The notes: generated by a model not told the origin, from the sequence alone. Positions 45,140 to 53,474 are shown, counted from the first letter of the stretch. The stretch is DNA of 64,000 nucleotides from Romboutsia_C sp015668195 (GCF_015668195.1 NZ_JADPFC010000002.1:434001-498000), one strand, 5' to 3'. Numbers and translations: made by a program.

Positions 45140-45204
45140 TCTCTTAAAAGTTTTATCTATATGAAATTATTTACACATCATATTTTTTTATACTTTTAAG
45201 AGAT
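45140..45204 (-). promoter_or_regulatory. Hairpin overlapping the sigG ribosome binding site
   Basis: On the minus strand TCTCTTAAAAG (45194-45204) comes 2 bases after the sigE stop. Its perfect 11-base complement CTTTTAAGAGA (45140-45150) runs into the sigG Shine-Dalgarno AGAGAGGA. RNA read through from sigE could fold and hide the site. The putative forespore promoter lies in the loop, and its own RNA would lack the first arm. Confidence 0.6.
45165..45194 (-). promoter_or_regulatory. Possible sigma-F/sigma-G-type promoter of sigG
   Basis: On the minus strand AGTATA (45189-45194) fits the forespore -35 (WGHATA) and GTAAATAATT (45165-45174) fits 8 of 10 positions of the sigma-F -10 as I recall it, with 14 bases between. 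sigG is forespore-expressed in studied organisms. Confidence 0.42.
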
Positions 45205-45206
45205 AA

Positions 45207-45929
45207 TTATATAAATTTTTTCATTTCCTTTTTTAATCTTGATATTATTTTTTTTTCTAATCTAGATATATAAGATTGAGATATTCCAAGTATATTAGCT
45301 ACTTCTTTTTGAGTTTTCTCCCTTCCCCTATTTATTAACCCAAATCTTAATTCCATAATTTGCTTTTCTCTATCTGATAATCTATCTAAAGCCATAACTA
45401 GTAAATCTTTATCTATCTCTTCTTCTATTATTTTATAGATTTCATCATTTTCTGTTCCTAATACATCTGAAAGTAGTAGTTCATTTCCATCTAAATCTAT
45501 ATTTAAAGGTTCATCAAAAGATACTTCTACCTTCTTTTTATTATTTTTTCTAAGATACATTAGGATTTCATTTTCAATACATCTTGATGCATAAGTAGCT
45601 AATTTAATATTTTTATTTAACTTAAATGTATTTACAGCTTTAATAAGACCTATAGTACCAATTGATATTAAATCCTCAATATCAATTCCAGTATTTTCAA
45701 ATTTTCTAGATATGTATACTACTAATCTTAGATTTCTCTCTATTAAAATTGTTTTTACTTCTTCATCTTTTTCTAACCTTTGTAATAGTTCACTTTCTTC
45801 ATCTGAATTTAATGGTGGTGGTAATACATTTACGCCCCCCATGTAATACACACCTTTTGGTTTAAAAATTTTAAATTTAATTAGTACTTCCTTAATTCTG
45901 ATAGATAACTTTACAATTAATGACTTCAT
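45207..45929 (-). CDS. sigE: Pro-sigma-E, mother-cell sporulation sigma factor
   Basis: First mother-cell-specific sigma factor. The 240 residues carry an N-terminal pro-sequence (about residues 1-29, MKSLIVKLSIRIKEVLIKFK) ahead of YYMGGVNVLPPPL, where processing occurs in Bacillus. Region 2 (NLRLVVYISRKFENTGIDIE) and region 4 (TQKEVANILGISQSYISRLE) follow. It directly follows spoIIGA, whose product activates it by cleavage. Confidence 0.96.
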   Translation of the reverse strand: MKSLIVKLSIRIKEVLIKFKIFKPKGVYYMGGVNVLPPPLNSDEESELLQRLEKDEEVKTILIERNLRLVVYISRKFENTGIDIEDLISIGTIGLIKAVNTFKLNKNIKLATYASRCIENEILMYLRKNNKKKVEVSFDEPLNIDLDGNELLLSDVLGTENDEIYKIIEEEIDKDLLVMALDRLSDREKQIMELRFGLINRGREKTQKEVANILGISQSYISRLEKKIISRLKKEMKKFI

Positions 45930-45957
45930 AATAACCTCCCCCTTTTGTTTGTTTTAT

Positions 45958-46794
45958 TTACGATAATATACTAGGATTTAGTATAGCATTGTACTTATCA
46001 TCATCAAAATCTGATATTCCAACTACGATATTACCTATTTTAGTTTTATCAATTTCTATATAATCAGCTTTTATACCAAACATTATATTATTTTTACTAC
46101 TTCCTCCATGCTTATACGGTATAACCCTTACTCTAGATGCAATATCACTTTCTAAATTATCTATTATACTTTCAATCTCAACTATATCTATATCATCATA
46201 TTCATAATTATAGAGATAGCTTGGAATTATATTTCTTAAAGCTTTGGATTTTACTATTACTATGTCATTATTACTTAAAGGATCTTTTAATAAATTTCCT
46301 GTATCTAATAATGCCCTACAACTACATGTCTTATTAAGCAATGTTATTTCAATTTCTTTTGTACTCTCCTTTATTTGCCTCATTAAACTTATATCATTAT
46401 AGATATATTTTAAAAGTTCACAACTTATATATGCACAAATGATTAAAAATGATATTTTTAAATGACTTATACCTGTGAAATAAATTATAAAAAATGTAGT
46501 TCCAGAAATAAATATATTAACTAATAAAAATACCAACAATACTCTAAAGTATTCTTTTTTGTTTTTATAATCAAATAAAAATAATGTTATTAGTCCTATG
46601 ATAATAATCTTGAGTGGTAGCGTAAATAATATATCTAGTTGTGGAAAAATATACGCAATTGAATATAATGTACCTACAGATGCACATATCCATTTTTTTT
46701 TATTGTTATTATATTTTTTTGTTAGTATAGATGTACAACTTATAATAATATAATTTATTAATAGGTTTTCTATAATGTAGTACTCTATATACAT
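45958..46794 (-). CDS. spoIIGA: Sporulation sigma-E factor-processing peptidase SpoIIGA
   Basis: Membrane aspartic protease that cleaves pro-sigma-E in response to a forespore signal. The 278 residues have five N-terminal membrane segments (about 5-130) and a C-terminal protease domain with LLDTGNLLKDP, whose Asp164 is the likely catalytic residue. KAGGAGG-type AAAGGAGG precedes the ATG. First gene of the spoIIGA-sigE unit; its promoter shows a distinctive 22-base spacer. Confidence 0.95.
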   Translation of the reverse strand: MYIEYYIIENLLINYIIISCTSILTKKYNNNKKKWICASVGTLYSIAYIFPQLDILFTLPLKIIIIGLITLFLFDYKNKKEYFRVLLVFLLVNIFISGTTFFIIYFTGISHLKISFLIICAYISCELLKYIYNDISLMRQIKESTKEIEITLLNKTCSCRALLDTGNLLKDPLSNNDIVIVKSKALRNIIPSYLYNYEYDDIDIVEIESIIDNLESDIASRVRVIPYKHGGSSKNNIMFGIKADYIEIDKTKIGNIVVGISDFDDDKYNAILNPSILS

Positions 46795-46823
46795 TAAGCT
46801 AACCTCCTTTAACCTTTGTGTAT

Positions 46824-46871
46824 ATTATAAGTTAGATAGTTTATAATTTTATGTCATTTTTAATGGTCGAA
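46824..46871 (-). promoter_or_regulatory. spoIIG-type promoter with 22-base spacer and a possible Spo0A box
   Basis: On the minus strand ATGACA (46852-46857) and a perfect TATAAT (46824-46829) are separated by 22 bases, not the usual 17. The Bacillus spoIIG promoter has the same odd spacing and depends on Spo0A. Just upstream, TGGTCGAA on the plus strand (46864-46871) differs by one base from the Spo0A box TTGTCGAA. Confidence 0.68.
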
Positions 46872-46903
46872 ACCCATTTATTTTAGTGTAAAAATTCACA
46901 AAA

Positions 46904-46926
46904 AAAGAAAGCATTCTGCTTTCTTT
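46904..46926 (-). terminator. Terminator between ftsZ and the spoIIGA promoter
   Basis: Stem AAAGAAAGC / GCTTTCTTT with a 5-base loop and a 7-T run on the minus strand, placed directly upstream of the spoIIGA promoter. It would insulate spoIIGA from ftsZ read-through in addition to the ftsZ terminator. Confidence 0.8.
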
Positions 46927-47190
46927 TCTATTTAATATTTATATAGTATTGTTATATTGTTTTTATTTAATTAACTTTGTTATTCTCTATACTAATATTT
47001 ATTCAAAGTTATTAATTTTTATTCTTAAAAGTATAATAACTAATTTTTTATATAAAAAATTTCGCTTTTTTCATATATCCACCAATATCATCAGTTTATA
47101 AAATTTTTTTACATTTATAGGCTCATTTATATATCTTATATATAATTTTCAATCAAATTTATGCTTAATATAAATTTTTTATACATAAAA
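46927..47190. other. AT-rich gap between two terminators downstream of ftsZ
   Basis: About 260 bases, very AT-rich, with no open frame preceded by a ribosome binding site. Lying between two terminators of the same direction, it could encode a small RNA, but I see no clear promoter. Confidence 0.4.
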
Positions 47191-47213
47191 AAAGAAGTCA
47201 TTTAGACTTCTTT
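47191..47213 (-). terminator. Terminator after ftsZ
   Basis: Stem AAAGAAGTC / GACTTCTTT with a 5-base loop and a T-run on the minus strand, overlapping the ftsZ stop. Confidence 0.85.
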
Positions 47214-48381
47214 ATCTTCTTCTTCTTAAGAAAGTTGGTATCTCCATTTCATCATCTTCCATAAAGCTAGCTCTTTTAGGTTCTTCTTTTGGAGCTATGA
47301 TCTCTTCTTTCTCTTCTATTATTGATGTTTTTTGCATTTGTGGTGCTGGTTGTGTTGGCTGTGTATTTAAAGTAGGTCTTGAAGTAGCTTTTGGTTTTTC
47401 AGCTATCTTGTAACCTAAGTCATGATTATTTTCATCAAAACCAGTTGCTATAACAGTTATCATTATTTCTTCACCTAGGTCTTCTCTTATAGATGCCCCG
47501 AATATTATGTTTGCTTCTGGGTCACATGACTCATTAACTAAAGTCGATGCTTCATTTATTTCAAGTAATCCTAAGTTAGGTCCTCCTGTTATATTAAGTA
47601 AAACTCCTCTAGCACCTCTTATTGATGTTTCAAGAAGTGGTGATTGTATAGCTAGTCTAGCTGCTTCTATAGCTCTATTTTCACCTGAAGCACTTCCTAG
47701 ACCCATGTGAGCTAGTCCTTGTTCTTTCATTACAGAAGTAACGTCAGCAAAGTCTAAGTTTATAAGTCCTGGTACAGCTATTAAATCAGATATAGATTGT
47801 ATACCTTGCTTTAATACGTCATCTGCTATAGAGAATGCGTCTAGCATAGATGTATTCTTTTGTACTATTTGTAAAAGTCTATCATTAGGTATAGTTATTA
47901 ATGTATCAACCTTTGACTTTAATTCAGCTATACCATTTTCTGCATTTTTCATTCTTACTTTACCTTCAAATAAGAATGGCTTTGTAACTACTCCTACTGT
48001 AAGTATTCCCATTTCTTTAGCAAGTTGAGCTATAACTGGAGCAGCACCTGTTCCTGTTCCTCCACCCATACCAGCTGTAACGAATACCATATCAGCACCT
48101 TGAAGTACCTTTACTATTTCATCCTTACTTTCTTCAGCGGCTCTTTTTCCTACTTCAGGATTTGCTCCCGCTCCAAGTCCTCTTGTTAATTTTTCACCTA
48201 TTTGAATCTTATATTCTGCTTTTGATGTAAGTAAAGCTTGTTTGTCAGTATTAACAGCTATAAATTCAACACCTTGAAGCTGTGCTTCAACCATTCTATT
48301 AACAGCATTGTTTCCACCGCCACCTGCACCTATTACTTTGATTTGTGCAAGTCCATCTGTTTCAACGTCAAAGTTTAGCAT
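47212..48381 (-). CDS. ftsZ: Cell division protein FtsZ
   Basis: Tubulin-like GTPase that forms the division ring. The 389 residues show IKVIGAGGGGNNAVNRM (about 14-30), the tubulin signature GGGTGTGAAP (about 107-116), a conserved core to about 320, a Pro/Thr/Gln-rich linker and the C-terminal peptide MEIPTFLRRRR, which binds SepF/FtsA/ZapA-type partners. AAGGAGG precedes the ATG. No ftsA is found upstream, so SepF may be the chief membrane anchor. Confidence 0.97.
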   Translation of the reverse strand: MLNFDVETDGLAQIKVIGAGGGGNNAVNRMVEAQLQGVEFIAVNTDKQALLTSKAEYKIQIGEKLTRGLGAGANPEVGKRAAEESKDEIVKVLQGADMVFVTAGMGGGTGTGAAPVIAQLAKEMGILTVGVVTKPFLFEGKVRMKNAENGIAELKSKVDTLITIPNDRLLQIVQKNTSMLDAFSIADDVLKQGIQSISDLIAVPGLINLDFADVTSVMKEQGLAHMGLGSASGENRAIEAARLAIQSPLLETSIRGARGVLLNITGGPNLGLLEINEASTLVNESCDPEANIIFGASIREDLGEEIMITVIATGFDENNHDLGYKIAEKPKATSRPTLNTQPTQPAPQMQKTSIIEEKEEIIAPKEEPKRASFMEDDEMEIPTFLRRRR

Positions 48382-48426
48382 CGCGTAACCTCCTTATTTT
48401 ATGATTATAAGTAAATGTATGTATTA

Positions 48427-48456
48427 ATTATATCATTTAATTCTTGTTTTTGTTAA
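48427..48456 (-). promoter_or_regulatory. Sigma-A promoter of ftsZ
   Basis: TTAACA (48451-48456), 18 bases, then TATAAT (48427-48432) with an extended -10 TG (TGATATAAT) on the minus strand, about 45 bases ahead of the ftsZ start. ftsZ therefore has its own promoter apart from ftsQ. Confidence 0.7.
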
Positions 48457-48593
48457 TAATTAACTAAGTTATTCCACAAAAACATTCAATTTCCTCTTTT
48501 TTTATTTCTTAAATTTGTAACAATATGTCTTCTAATAACTTATAAGTTGTCATATAATCTCGACCTAAACACTAGTTTAGCGACATATTTACC

Positions 48594-48644
48594 TTAAAAC
48601 CAAGACTTTATTGCACCAAATATAGAATCCTTACTTATAAGTAT
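48594..48644 (-). pseudogene. Possible decayed C-terminal end of ftsA
   Basis: On the minus strand a short open stretch after an in-frame stop reads ILISKDSIFGAIKSWF followed by a stop. It sits where ftsA would end, just before ftsZ, and looks like the amphipathic membrane-targeting helix at the FtsA C-terminus (basic/aromatic xIKxWF). Only 16 codons remain and no other FtsA motif is seen, so chance is quite possible. Confidence 0.3.
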
Positions 48645-48696
48645 CTATACAGATATATAGTAAATAATACATAGGATAAGTAAACGATATATAATT

Positions 48697-48741
48697 TTAA
48701 TCTACTATACCTAAGATTAATCTTCTTAATATCCATATCAT
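48697..48741 (-). other. Very short ORF with a ribosome binding site (14 codons)
   Basis: ATG at 48741, behind AGAGGG (9 bases ahead), encodes MIWILRRLILGIVD then stop. It may be a tiny hydrophobic peptide or a remnant of a lost gene in the ftsQ-ftsZ gap. Confidence 0.2.
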
Positions 48742-48761
48742 AAATGCTTACCCTCTTTATT

Positions 48762-48914
48762 TTACTTTGAAACACTTATATTTTTCAAGTTTTTTAATAC
48801 TTTTTGTTTATATTTTTTACAGGAATTTATTGTTATGTTATTTTCCTCATTCATAACCTTTAATTGTATACTACGAATGATTATATTCTTATATCTTATT
48901 TTTAATAAAATCAC
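48762..48914 (-). CDS. Small uncharacterised ORF after ftsQ (50 codons, GTG start)
   Basis: Directly after the ftsQ stop, a frame starting with GTG at 48914 (weak site AGGTAAGG overlapping it) encodes a Lys- and Asn-rich protein with one Cys, beginning (M)ILLKIRYKNIIIRSIQLKV and ending VLKNLKNISVSK. I do not recognise it. It lies where Bacillus has ylxW/ylxX/sbp and ftsA. It may be a short real gene, a remnant or chance in AT-rich DNA; conservation would decide. Confidence 0.3.
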   Translation of the reverse strand: MILLKIRYKNIIIRSIQLKVMNEENNITINSCKKYKQKVLKNLKNISVSK

Positions 48915-48920
48915 CCTTAC

Positions 48921-49643
48921 CTATGGCATGTAAATTGGATTTTTTCCCTGTGTAAAATCAACTGTTCCTTTGCTTATTTTTCTACTTTGTAAATCTATTA
49001 ATATTGCTTCTGTCTTTTTCATATTATCTTCTATATTTTTATTGTTTAAAAATACAATTTCTAGACCTTTTGGAGTGTACATCCTTATATAATCTTCTTC
49101 TATTTTAACTTTATTTATTTTTTTATATAAAGTTAAACTCTTTATGTTTTTTAATACTTTTAATAAATTATTTTTATGTTTTTCTTTTTTAAACTTTATA
49201 TTATTGTTCTTATCTAACTTATATCCAATATCTATCATAAGATAATTATCTATTTCTTCATCTTTCTTAACTTTATCAATAAACTCACATTTATTATCAA
49301 TATAGCATTTTAAATCATCACTTTGAATTATTCCTGCTATTTCTTTTTCTATAATTATTATATTTAGTTTATTTGGAAATTCCCTTTTTAACTTTACATC
49401 TTCTATATATTTATTTTCCTTAAGTTCTTTTTCCATATCTTTTAAGTTATACATAAATATATTTTTATCTTCTCTTAAATCTAAACTTTTAATTATATAG
49501 TCCTTTGAAATTTTGTCATTTCCTTCAATTTTTATTTTATTACTATTGAAAACATTGCTATTAAGTAATGTGTATAAAAGTACTATAATTATTAATATTA
49601 ATATAAAAATATTTATTAAAGCTCCCTTTTTTAATCTTTTCAT
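48921..49643 (-). CDS. ftsQ: Cell division protein FtsQ/DivIB
   Basis: Bitopic membrane protein of the septal FtsQ-L-B complex. The 240 residues start MKRLKKGALINIFILILIII, with one membrane span (about 9-28), then a POTRA domain (about 32-105; FNSNKIKIEGNDKISKDYII) with the connecting motif EREFPNKLNI-like KREFPNKLNIIIIEKE, and a beta domain to the end. AAGGAG precedes the ATG. It lies after the murA terminator. The protein is shorter and more Lys/Asn-rich than many DivIB. Confidence 0.88.
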   Translation of the reverse strand: MKRLKKGALINIFILILIIIVLLYTLLNSNVFNSNKIKIEGNDKISKDYIIKSLDLREDKNIFMYNLKDMEKELKENKYIEDVKLKREFPNKLNIIIIEKEIAGIIQSDDLKCYIDNKCEFIDKVKKDEEIDNYLMIDIGYKLDKNNNIKFKKEKHKNNLLKVLKNIKSLTLYKKINKVKIEEDYIRMYTPKGLEIVFLNNKNIEDNMKKTEAILIDLQSRKISKGTVDFTQGKNPIYMP

Positions 49644-49728
49644 AAAATATATCTCCTTAAAAATCTTATATAATATTAATACAACTAATAATATAATTTA
49701 TCCTTTATACAATATAATCTTCATGAAA

Positions 49729-49748
49729 AAAAGGCTTAAAAGCCTTTT
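49729..49748 (-). terminator. Terminator after murA
   Basis: Stem AAAAGGCT / AGCCTTTT with a 4-base loop and a T-run on the minus strand. It separates ftsQ from the murein genes. Confidence 0.82.
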
Positions 49749-49752
49749 ATTT

Positions 49753-51015
49753 TTATATTTCCTCTATTTTTAATACATCTGCACCTAATCCTCTTAATAT
49801 ATTTTCTATATTTTCATAACCTCTCTCAATATGATATATATTGCTTATTTCTGTTTCCTGTGGAATAGTTAATGCTGCTAGTACTAAAGCTGCTCCTCCT
49901 CTTAAGTCTGGAGATTTAACCTTGGCACTTCTTAACTTTTCTACACCCTTTATCATACATATATTTTCTGTTATATATTTTATATTAGCTCCTAACCTAC
50001 TTAATTCAGCACAATGCATAAACCTATTTTCAAAAATAGTCTCATGAAATACACTTATCCCATCCGAAAGGGTCATAAATGTCATAAGTTGAGCTTGCAT
50101 ATCTGTTGGAAATCCTGGATGAGGTGAAGTCCTAACTAAATCTATGGATTTGATTTTACTTGGTGGTTTAAGTAATAATCCACCATTTTTATACTCTATT
50201 TCACATCCTGCACTTCTTAGCTTATCACTTATAGGTTCCATATGTGATATTACTACATTATCTACTTCAAGTTTACCACTAGTTAATGCTGATGCTATCA
50301 TATATGTTCCTATTGCTATTCTATCTGGTATGACATCATGTTCTACTTTACGAAGTTTTCTTACACCTTCAATTTCTATATAATTAGTTCCAGCTCCTTT
50401 TACTTTTGCACCCATTTTATTTAGAAAATTTTGTAAATCTTCTATTTCAGGTTCTCTAGCTGCATTATATATTTTGGTTATTCCTGTTGCTTTAACTGCA
50501 GCTAGAATTGCATTTTCAGTAGCTCCAACGCTTGGAAATTCAAAGTTTATTATATTTCCTTCTAAATTATCTTTATAACACTTTATAAAACCTTCGTCTT
50601 CTTCTATCCTTATACCTAATTCTTTTAAAGCTTTAAGGTGTAAATCTATTGGCCTTGAACCAATTGCACATCCTCCTGGGTAACTTATTTTAGTATAATC
50701 AAATCTACCAATCATTGCTCCCATTATAATTATAGAAGATCTCATTTTTCTAACGTAGCACTCTTCTATTTCCACTTGGTCAGCAAAAGAGCTATCTACA
50801 ATAAGTGTACCATCGCTATAACTGACTTTACATCCAATGCTTTCTAATATTTTTATCATAAAATGCACATCTGATATATCAGGTACATTATGGATAATAC
50901 TCACACTTTCATTAAGTATGGTGGCTGCCATTATTGGTAATATAGCATTTTTAGCTCCCCTTATATTAAGCTTTCCTTCTATTTTGTTGCCACCTTTAAT
51001 TATATACTTAGACAA
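49753..51015 (-). CDS. murA: UDP-N-acetylglucosamine 1-carboxyvinyltransferase
   Basis: First committed step of peptidoglycan synthesis; target of fosfomycin. The 420 residues start MSKYIIKGGNKIEGKLNIRG; the active-site loop appears as YPGGCAIGSRPIDLHLKALK, in which the fosfomycin-sensitive Cys is present (about residue 116). It ends LRGLGADVLKIEEI. It is embedded in the dcw cluster between murG and ftsQ, as in Bacillus murAA-type arrangements of some Clostridia. Confidence 0.95.
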   Translation of the reverse strand: MSKYIIKGGNKIEGKLNIRGAKNAILPIMAATILNESVSIIHNVPDISDVHFMIKILESIGCKVSYSDGTLIVDSSFADQVEIEECYVRKMRSSIIIMGAMIGRFDYTKISYPGGCAIGSRPIDLHLKALKELGIRIEEDEGFIKCYKDNLEGNIINFEFPSVGATENAILAAVKATGITKIYNAAREPEIEDLQNFLNKMGAKVKGAGTNYIEIEGVRKLRKVEHDVIPDRIAIGTYMIASALTSGKLEVDNVVISHMEPISDKLRSAGCEIEYKNGGLLLKPPSKIKSIDLVRTSPHPGFPTDMQAQLMTFMTLSDGISVFHETIFENRFMHCAELSRLGANIKYITENICMIKGVEKLRSAKVKSPDLRGGAALVLAALTIPQETEISNIYHIERGYENIENILRGLGADVLKIEEI

Positions 51016-51090
51016 AATTATCCCCCCTAGTGCTGTATATTAAATCATAAGGTCTATAATTTAAATATTATGTACTAGAGGGGATATATG

Positions 51091-52329
51091 TTACTTTTTC
51101 TTTATTCCAATTACTTTTGGTTGTTCTTGTTCTATATCTTTATTACAAATATTTTGTGCTTCTTCTGCTTGATTATTTGTTTTTATCTTTTTATTTTCTT
51201 TTTTAGATGGTGATTTTTGCTTGTTGTTATCATTATATATTTTTAGTATTTCATCATATATTATTTCAATAGCTTCAGGCTTTCCTATTTCCTTACTTGC
51301 ATTTGCCATATCTATTAATTTTTCTTTATCTCCTAAAAGTCTAAATACTGTTTCATTTAATTTTTCAGGAGTTAAATCTTTTTCAAGTATTGCTATTCCA
51401 GCACCTTGATTTTCTATACTTTTAGCATTATACTCTTGATGATTTTCGGCTGTATATGCTTTTGGTATAATTATTGATGGTTTTCCAAGTGCTGTTATTT
51501 CAGCTAAAGATATAGCCCCTGCACTTCCTATAACTAAATCACTTGCTGCTAATGCATTTGCCATATCTTCTAAATATGGTACTACTTTTTGGTATGGCTT
51601 TAAGTTTAAGTGATTTATAGTTTGAGAGAATTCTTCATAGTAATACTTTCCTGTAGCAAATATAAATGCTACGTCTTCTTTTACCATATTATCTATAACT
51701 AATCTCATTGCATTGTTTATATCTTCACTTCCTCCACTACCTCCGTAGCAAAGTACCATTTTCTTATCTTCAGTTATTCCTAAATTTCTTCTCGCTATAT
51801 TTTTTCTAGCATTTAATATTTCTTTTCTTACTGGGTTTCCTGTAAGTGTTAATTTCCCTCTACTATCTTCAGGGAATCTTTGATGAGAATCTTCAAAGCT
51901 TGTTAATACTTTTGTAACCATCTTAGAAAGTATTTTATTAGTAACACCAGGGAAAGAGTTTTGTTCGTGTACTACTGTTGGAACCTTGTTTATTGCTGAA
52001 TTAAATAAAACTGGACCACTTACATATCCACCAGTTCCTATTACAACATCTGGTTTAAATTTTTTAACAACCCTTCTTGATTGTTCTAATCCTTTAAATA
52101 ACTTAAATATTCGTTTTACATTATCTAAATCAATTTTTCTTTTAAATCCTTGTACTGTTACTGTTTCTAATCTATATCCATATTTAGGCACTATTTCTGA
52201 TTCTATACCTTTTTGAGTTCCTACAAAAAGTATTTCTGCTTCTGGATGCTCCTCTTTTATTTTATTTGCTATGGCTATGGCTGGGTAAACGTGTCCTCCA
52301 GTTCCACCACCTGATAATAAAACTCTCAT
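51091..52329 (-). CDS. murG: MurG glycosyltransferase with an extended Lys/Gln-rich C-terminus
   Basis: Adds GlcNAc to lipid I to make lipid II on the inner membrane face. The 412 residues start MRVLLSGGGTGGHVYPAIAI, with the G-loop, PTVVHEQNSFPGVTNK (about 119-134), CYGGSGGSEDINNAM (about 191-205) and SAGAISLAEITALGKPSIII (about 266-285). The catalytic domain ends near residue 355; about 55 further residues are a low-complexity tail rich in Lys, Asn, Glu and Gln, which most MurG lack. The tail might bind membrane or partners; that is inference. Confidence 0.95.
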   Translation of the reverse strand: MRVLLSGGGTGGHVYPAIAIANKIKEEHPEAEILFVGTQKGIESEIVPKYGYRLETVTVQGFKRKIDLDNVKRIFKLFKGLEQSRRVVKKFKPDVVIGTGGYVSGPVLFNSAINKVPTVVHEQNSFPGVTNKILSKMVTKVLTSFEDSHQRFPEDSRGKLTLTGNPVRKEILNARKNIARRNLGITEDKKMVLCYGGSGGSEDINNAMRLVIDNMVKEDVAFIFATGKYYYEEFSQTINHLNLKPYQKVVPYLEDMANALAASDLVIGSAGAISLAEITALGKPSIIIPKAYTAENHQEYNAKSIENQGAGIAILEKDLTPEKLNETVFRLLGDKEKLIDMANASKEIGKPEAIEIIYDEILKIYNDNNKQKSPSKKENKKIKTNNQAEEAQNICNKDIEQEQPKVIGIKKK

Positions 52330-52343
52330 TTTATCCTCTCCTG

Positions 52344-53474
52344 TTAATTAATTTTGACATGTTTTGAGATATTTAGGACTATTCCTATAGCACTCATAAA
52401 TATTATAAGGGAAGTACCCCCATAACTTATAAATGGTAATGCAACTCCTGTAACTGGCATTGATGATGTTGCTACAGCAATATTTAAAGCTGCTTGTATT
52501 CCTATTTGTGCACCAATTCCTATAACTACCATACAAGAAAATATATTGTCACATTTTAATGCTATTCTTACGCATCTATACACTAGTATAACAAATAACA
52601 TTATAACTACTGCACAACCTATAAGACCTAGTTCTTCTCCTATTATAGCAAATATAAAATCATTTTGGGGTTCTGGTATGTAAAACCACTTTTGTTGGCT
52701 CTTTCCTAATCCCATGCCAAATAGCCCTCCAGAGCCTAGTGCATAGAGCCCTTGAATGACTTGATACCCATTACCTAATGGGTCTTGAAATGGGTCTAGA
52801 AATGATAATATACGCTTTAATCTATACTCTGAAGTTAATCCAAGTGCTAAGAATAATGCAATACCACTTCCAAACATAAATCCAACTATTTTCATACTCA
52901 TCCCTGCCACAAACACCATAACAAATGTTACTAATATTATAGTTCCTGCTGTTGACATGTTTGGTTGACCCATTATAAGTGTAAAAAATAAAATTGGTAC
53001 TAGCATTAGTGGTATAAGCCCTTTTCTAAAAGACTTTATATTTTCATATTTTTTCTCTATTAATTTAGCTGTAATTATTATAGTTGCAAATTTAGCTATT
53101 TCAGCAGGTTGTATTGTAAATGCACCTACCCCTAACCATCTTCTAGCTCCATTTGCTTTTATTCCAAGTGGAGTAAGCACTAATATAAGTAGTATTATAG
53201 CTACTATACCTATAGGCTTTGTATTTCTCTTCCATACCTTATAATCTATATTTGAAATAGTAATCATACAAATAAATCCTAGTATTGCATAAATTACATT
53301 TCTCTTTAGAAAATAATAAGCATCATGATGCTTAAAGGAGGATTGAACAAAGCTCGCACTAAACACCATGATGATTCCTATAAATACTAAAGTCATTGTA
53401 GTGTAAAATATAACACTATCAAACTCTGTTTTAACATTTTTTTCAATTTGTTTTTTTAAAGCTTCCTTAGTCAT
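52344..53474 (-). CDS. spoVE: Septal/sporulation SEDS glycosyltransferase, FtsW/SpoVE type
   Basis: Polytopic SEDS protein that polymerises lipid II at the septum or spore cortex. The 376 residues have about ten membrane spans; the family region GARRWLGVGAFTIQPAEIAK (about 110-129) contains the catalytic Asp/Glu neighbourhood, and ENDFIFAIIGEELG-like NDFIFAIIGEELGLIG and GGTSLIIFMSAIGI lie near the end. The position between murD and murG, and a spoVD-type PBP upstream, favour SpoVE, but FtsW is not excluded. Confidence 0.9.
   Translation of the reverse strand: MTKEALKKQIEKNVKTEFDSVIFYTTMTLVFIGIIMVFSASFVQSSFKHHDAYYFLKRNVIYAILGFICMITISNIDYKVWKRNTKPIGIVAIILLILVLTPLGIKANGARRWLGVGAFTIQPAEIAKFATIIITAKLIEKKYENIKSFRKGLIPLMLVPILFFTLIMGQPNMSTAGTIILVTFVMVFVAGMSMKIVGFMFGSGIALFLALGLTSEYRLKRILSFLDPFQDPLGNGYQVIQGLYALGSGGLFGMGLGKSQQKWFYIPEPQNDFIFAIIGEELGLIGCAVVIMLFVILVYRCVRIALKCDNIFSCMVVIGIGAQIGIQAALNIAVATSSMPVTGVALPFISYGGTSLIIFMSAIGIVLNISKHVKIN

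Noticed and set aside
46927..47190. Possible small RNA between the two terminators after ftsZ
   Set aside because: No promoter pair stands out and no structure besides the terminators; listed only as an unexplained gap.
48835..48933. Hydrophobic 32-codon plus-strand ORF at the ftsQ 3' end
   Set aside because: It overlaps the ftsQ stop, has only a weak AGGAA site too far away, and its hydrophobic make-up follows from T-rich DNA.
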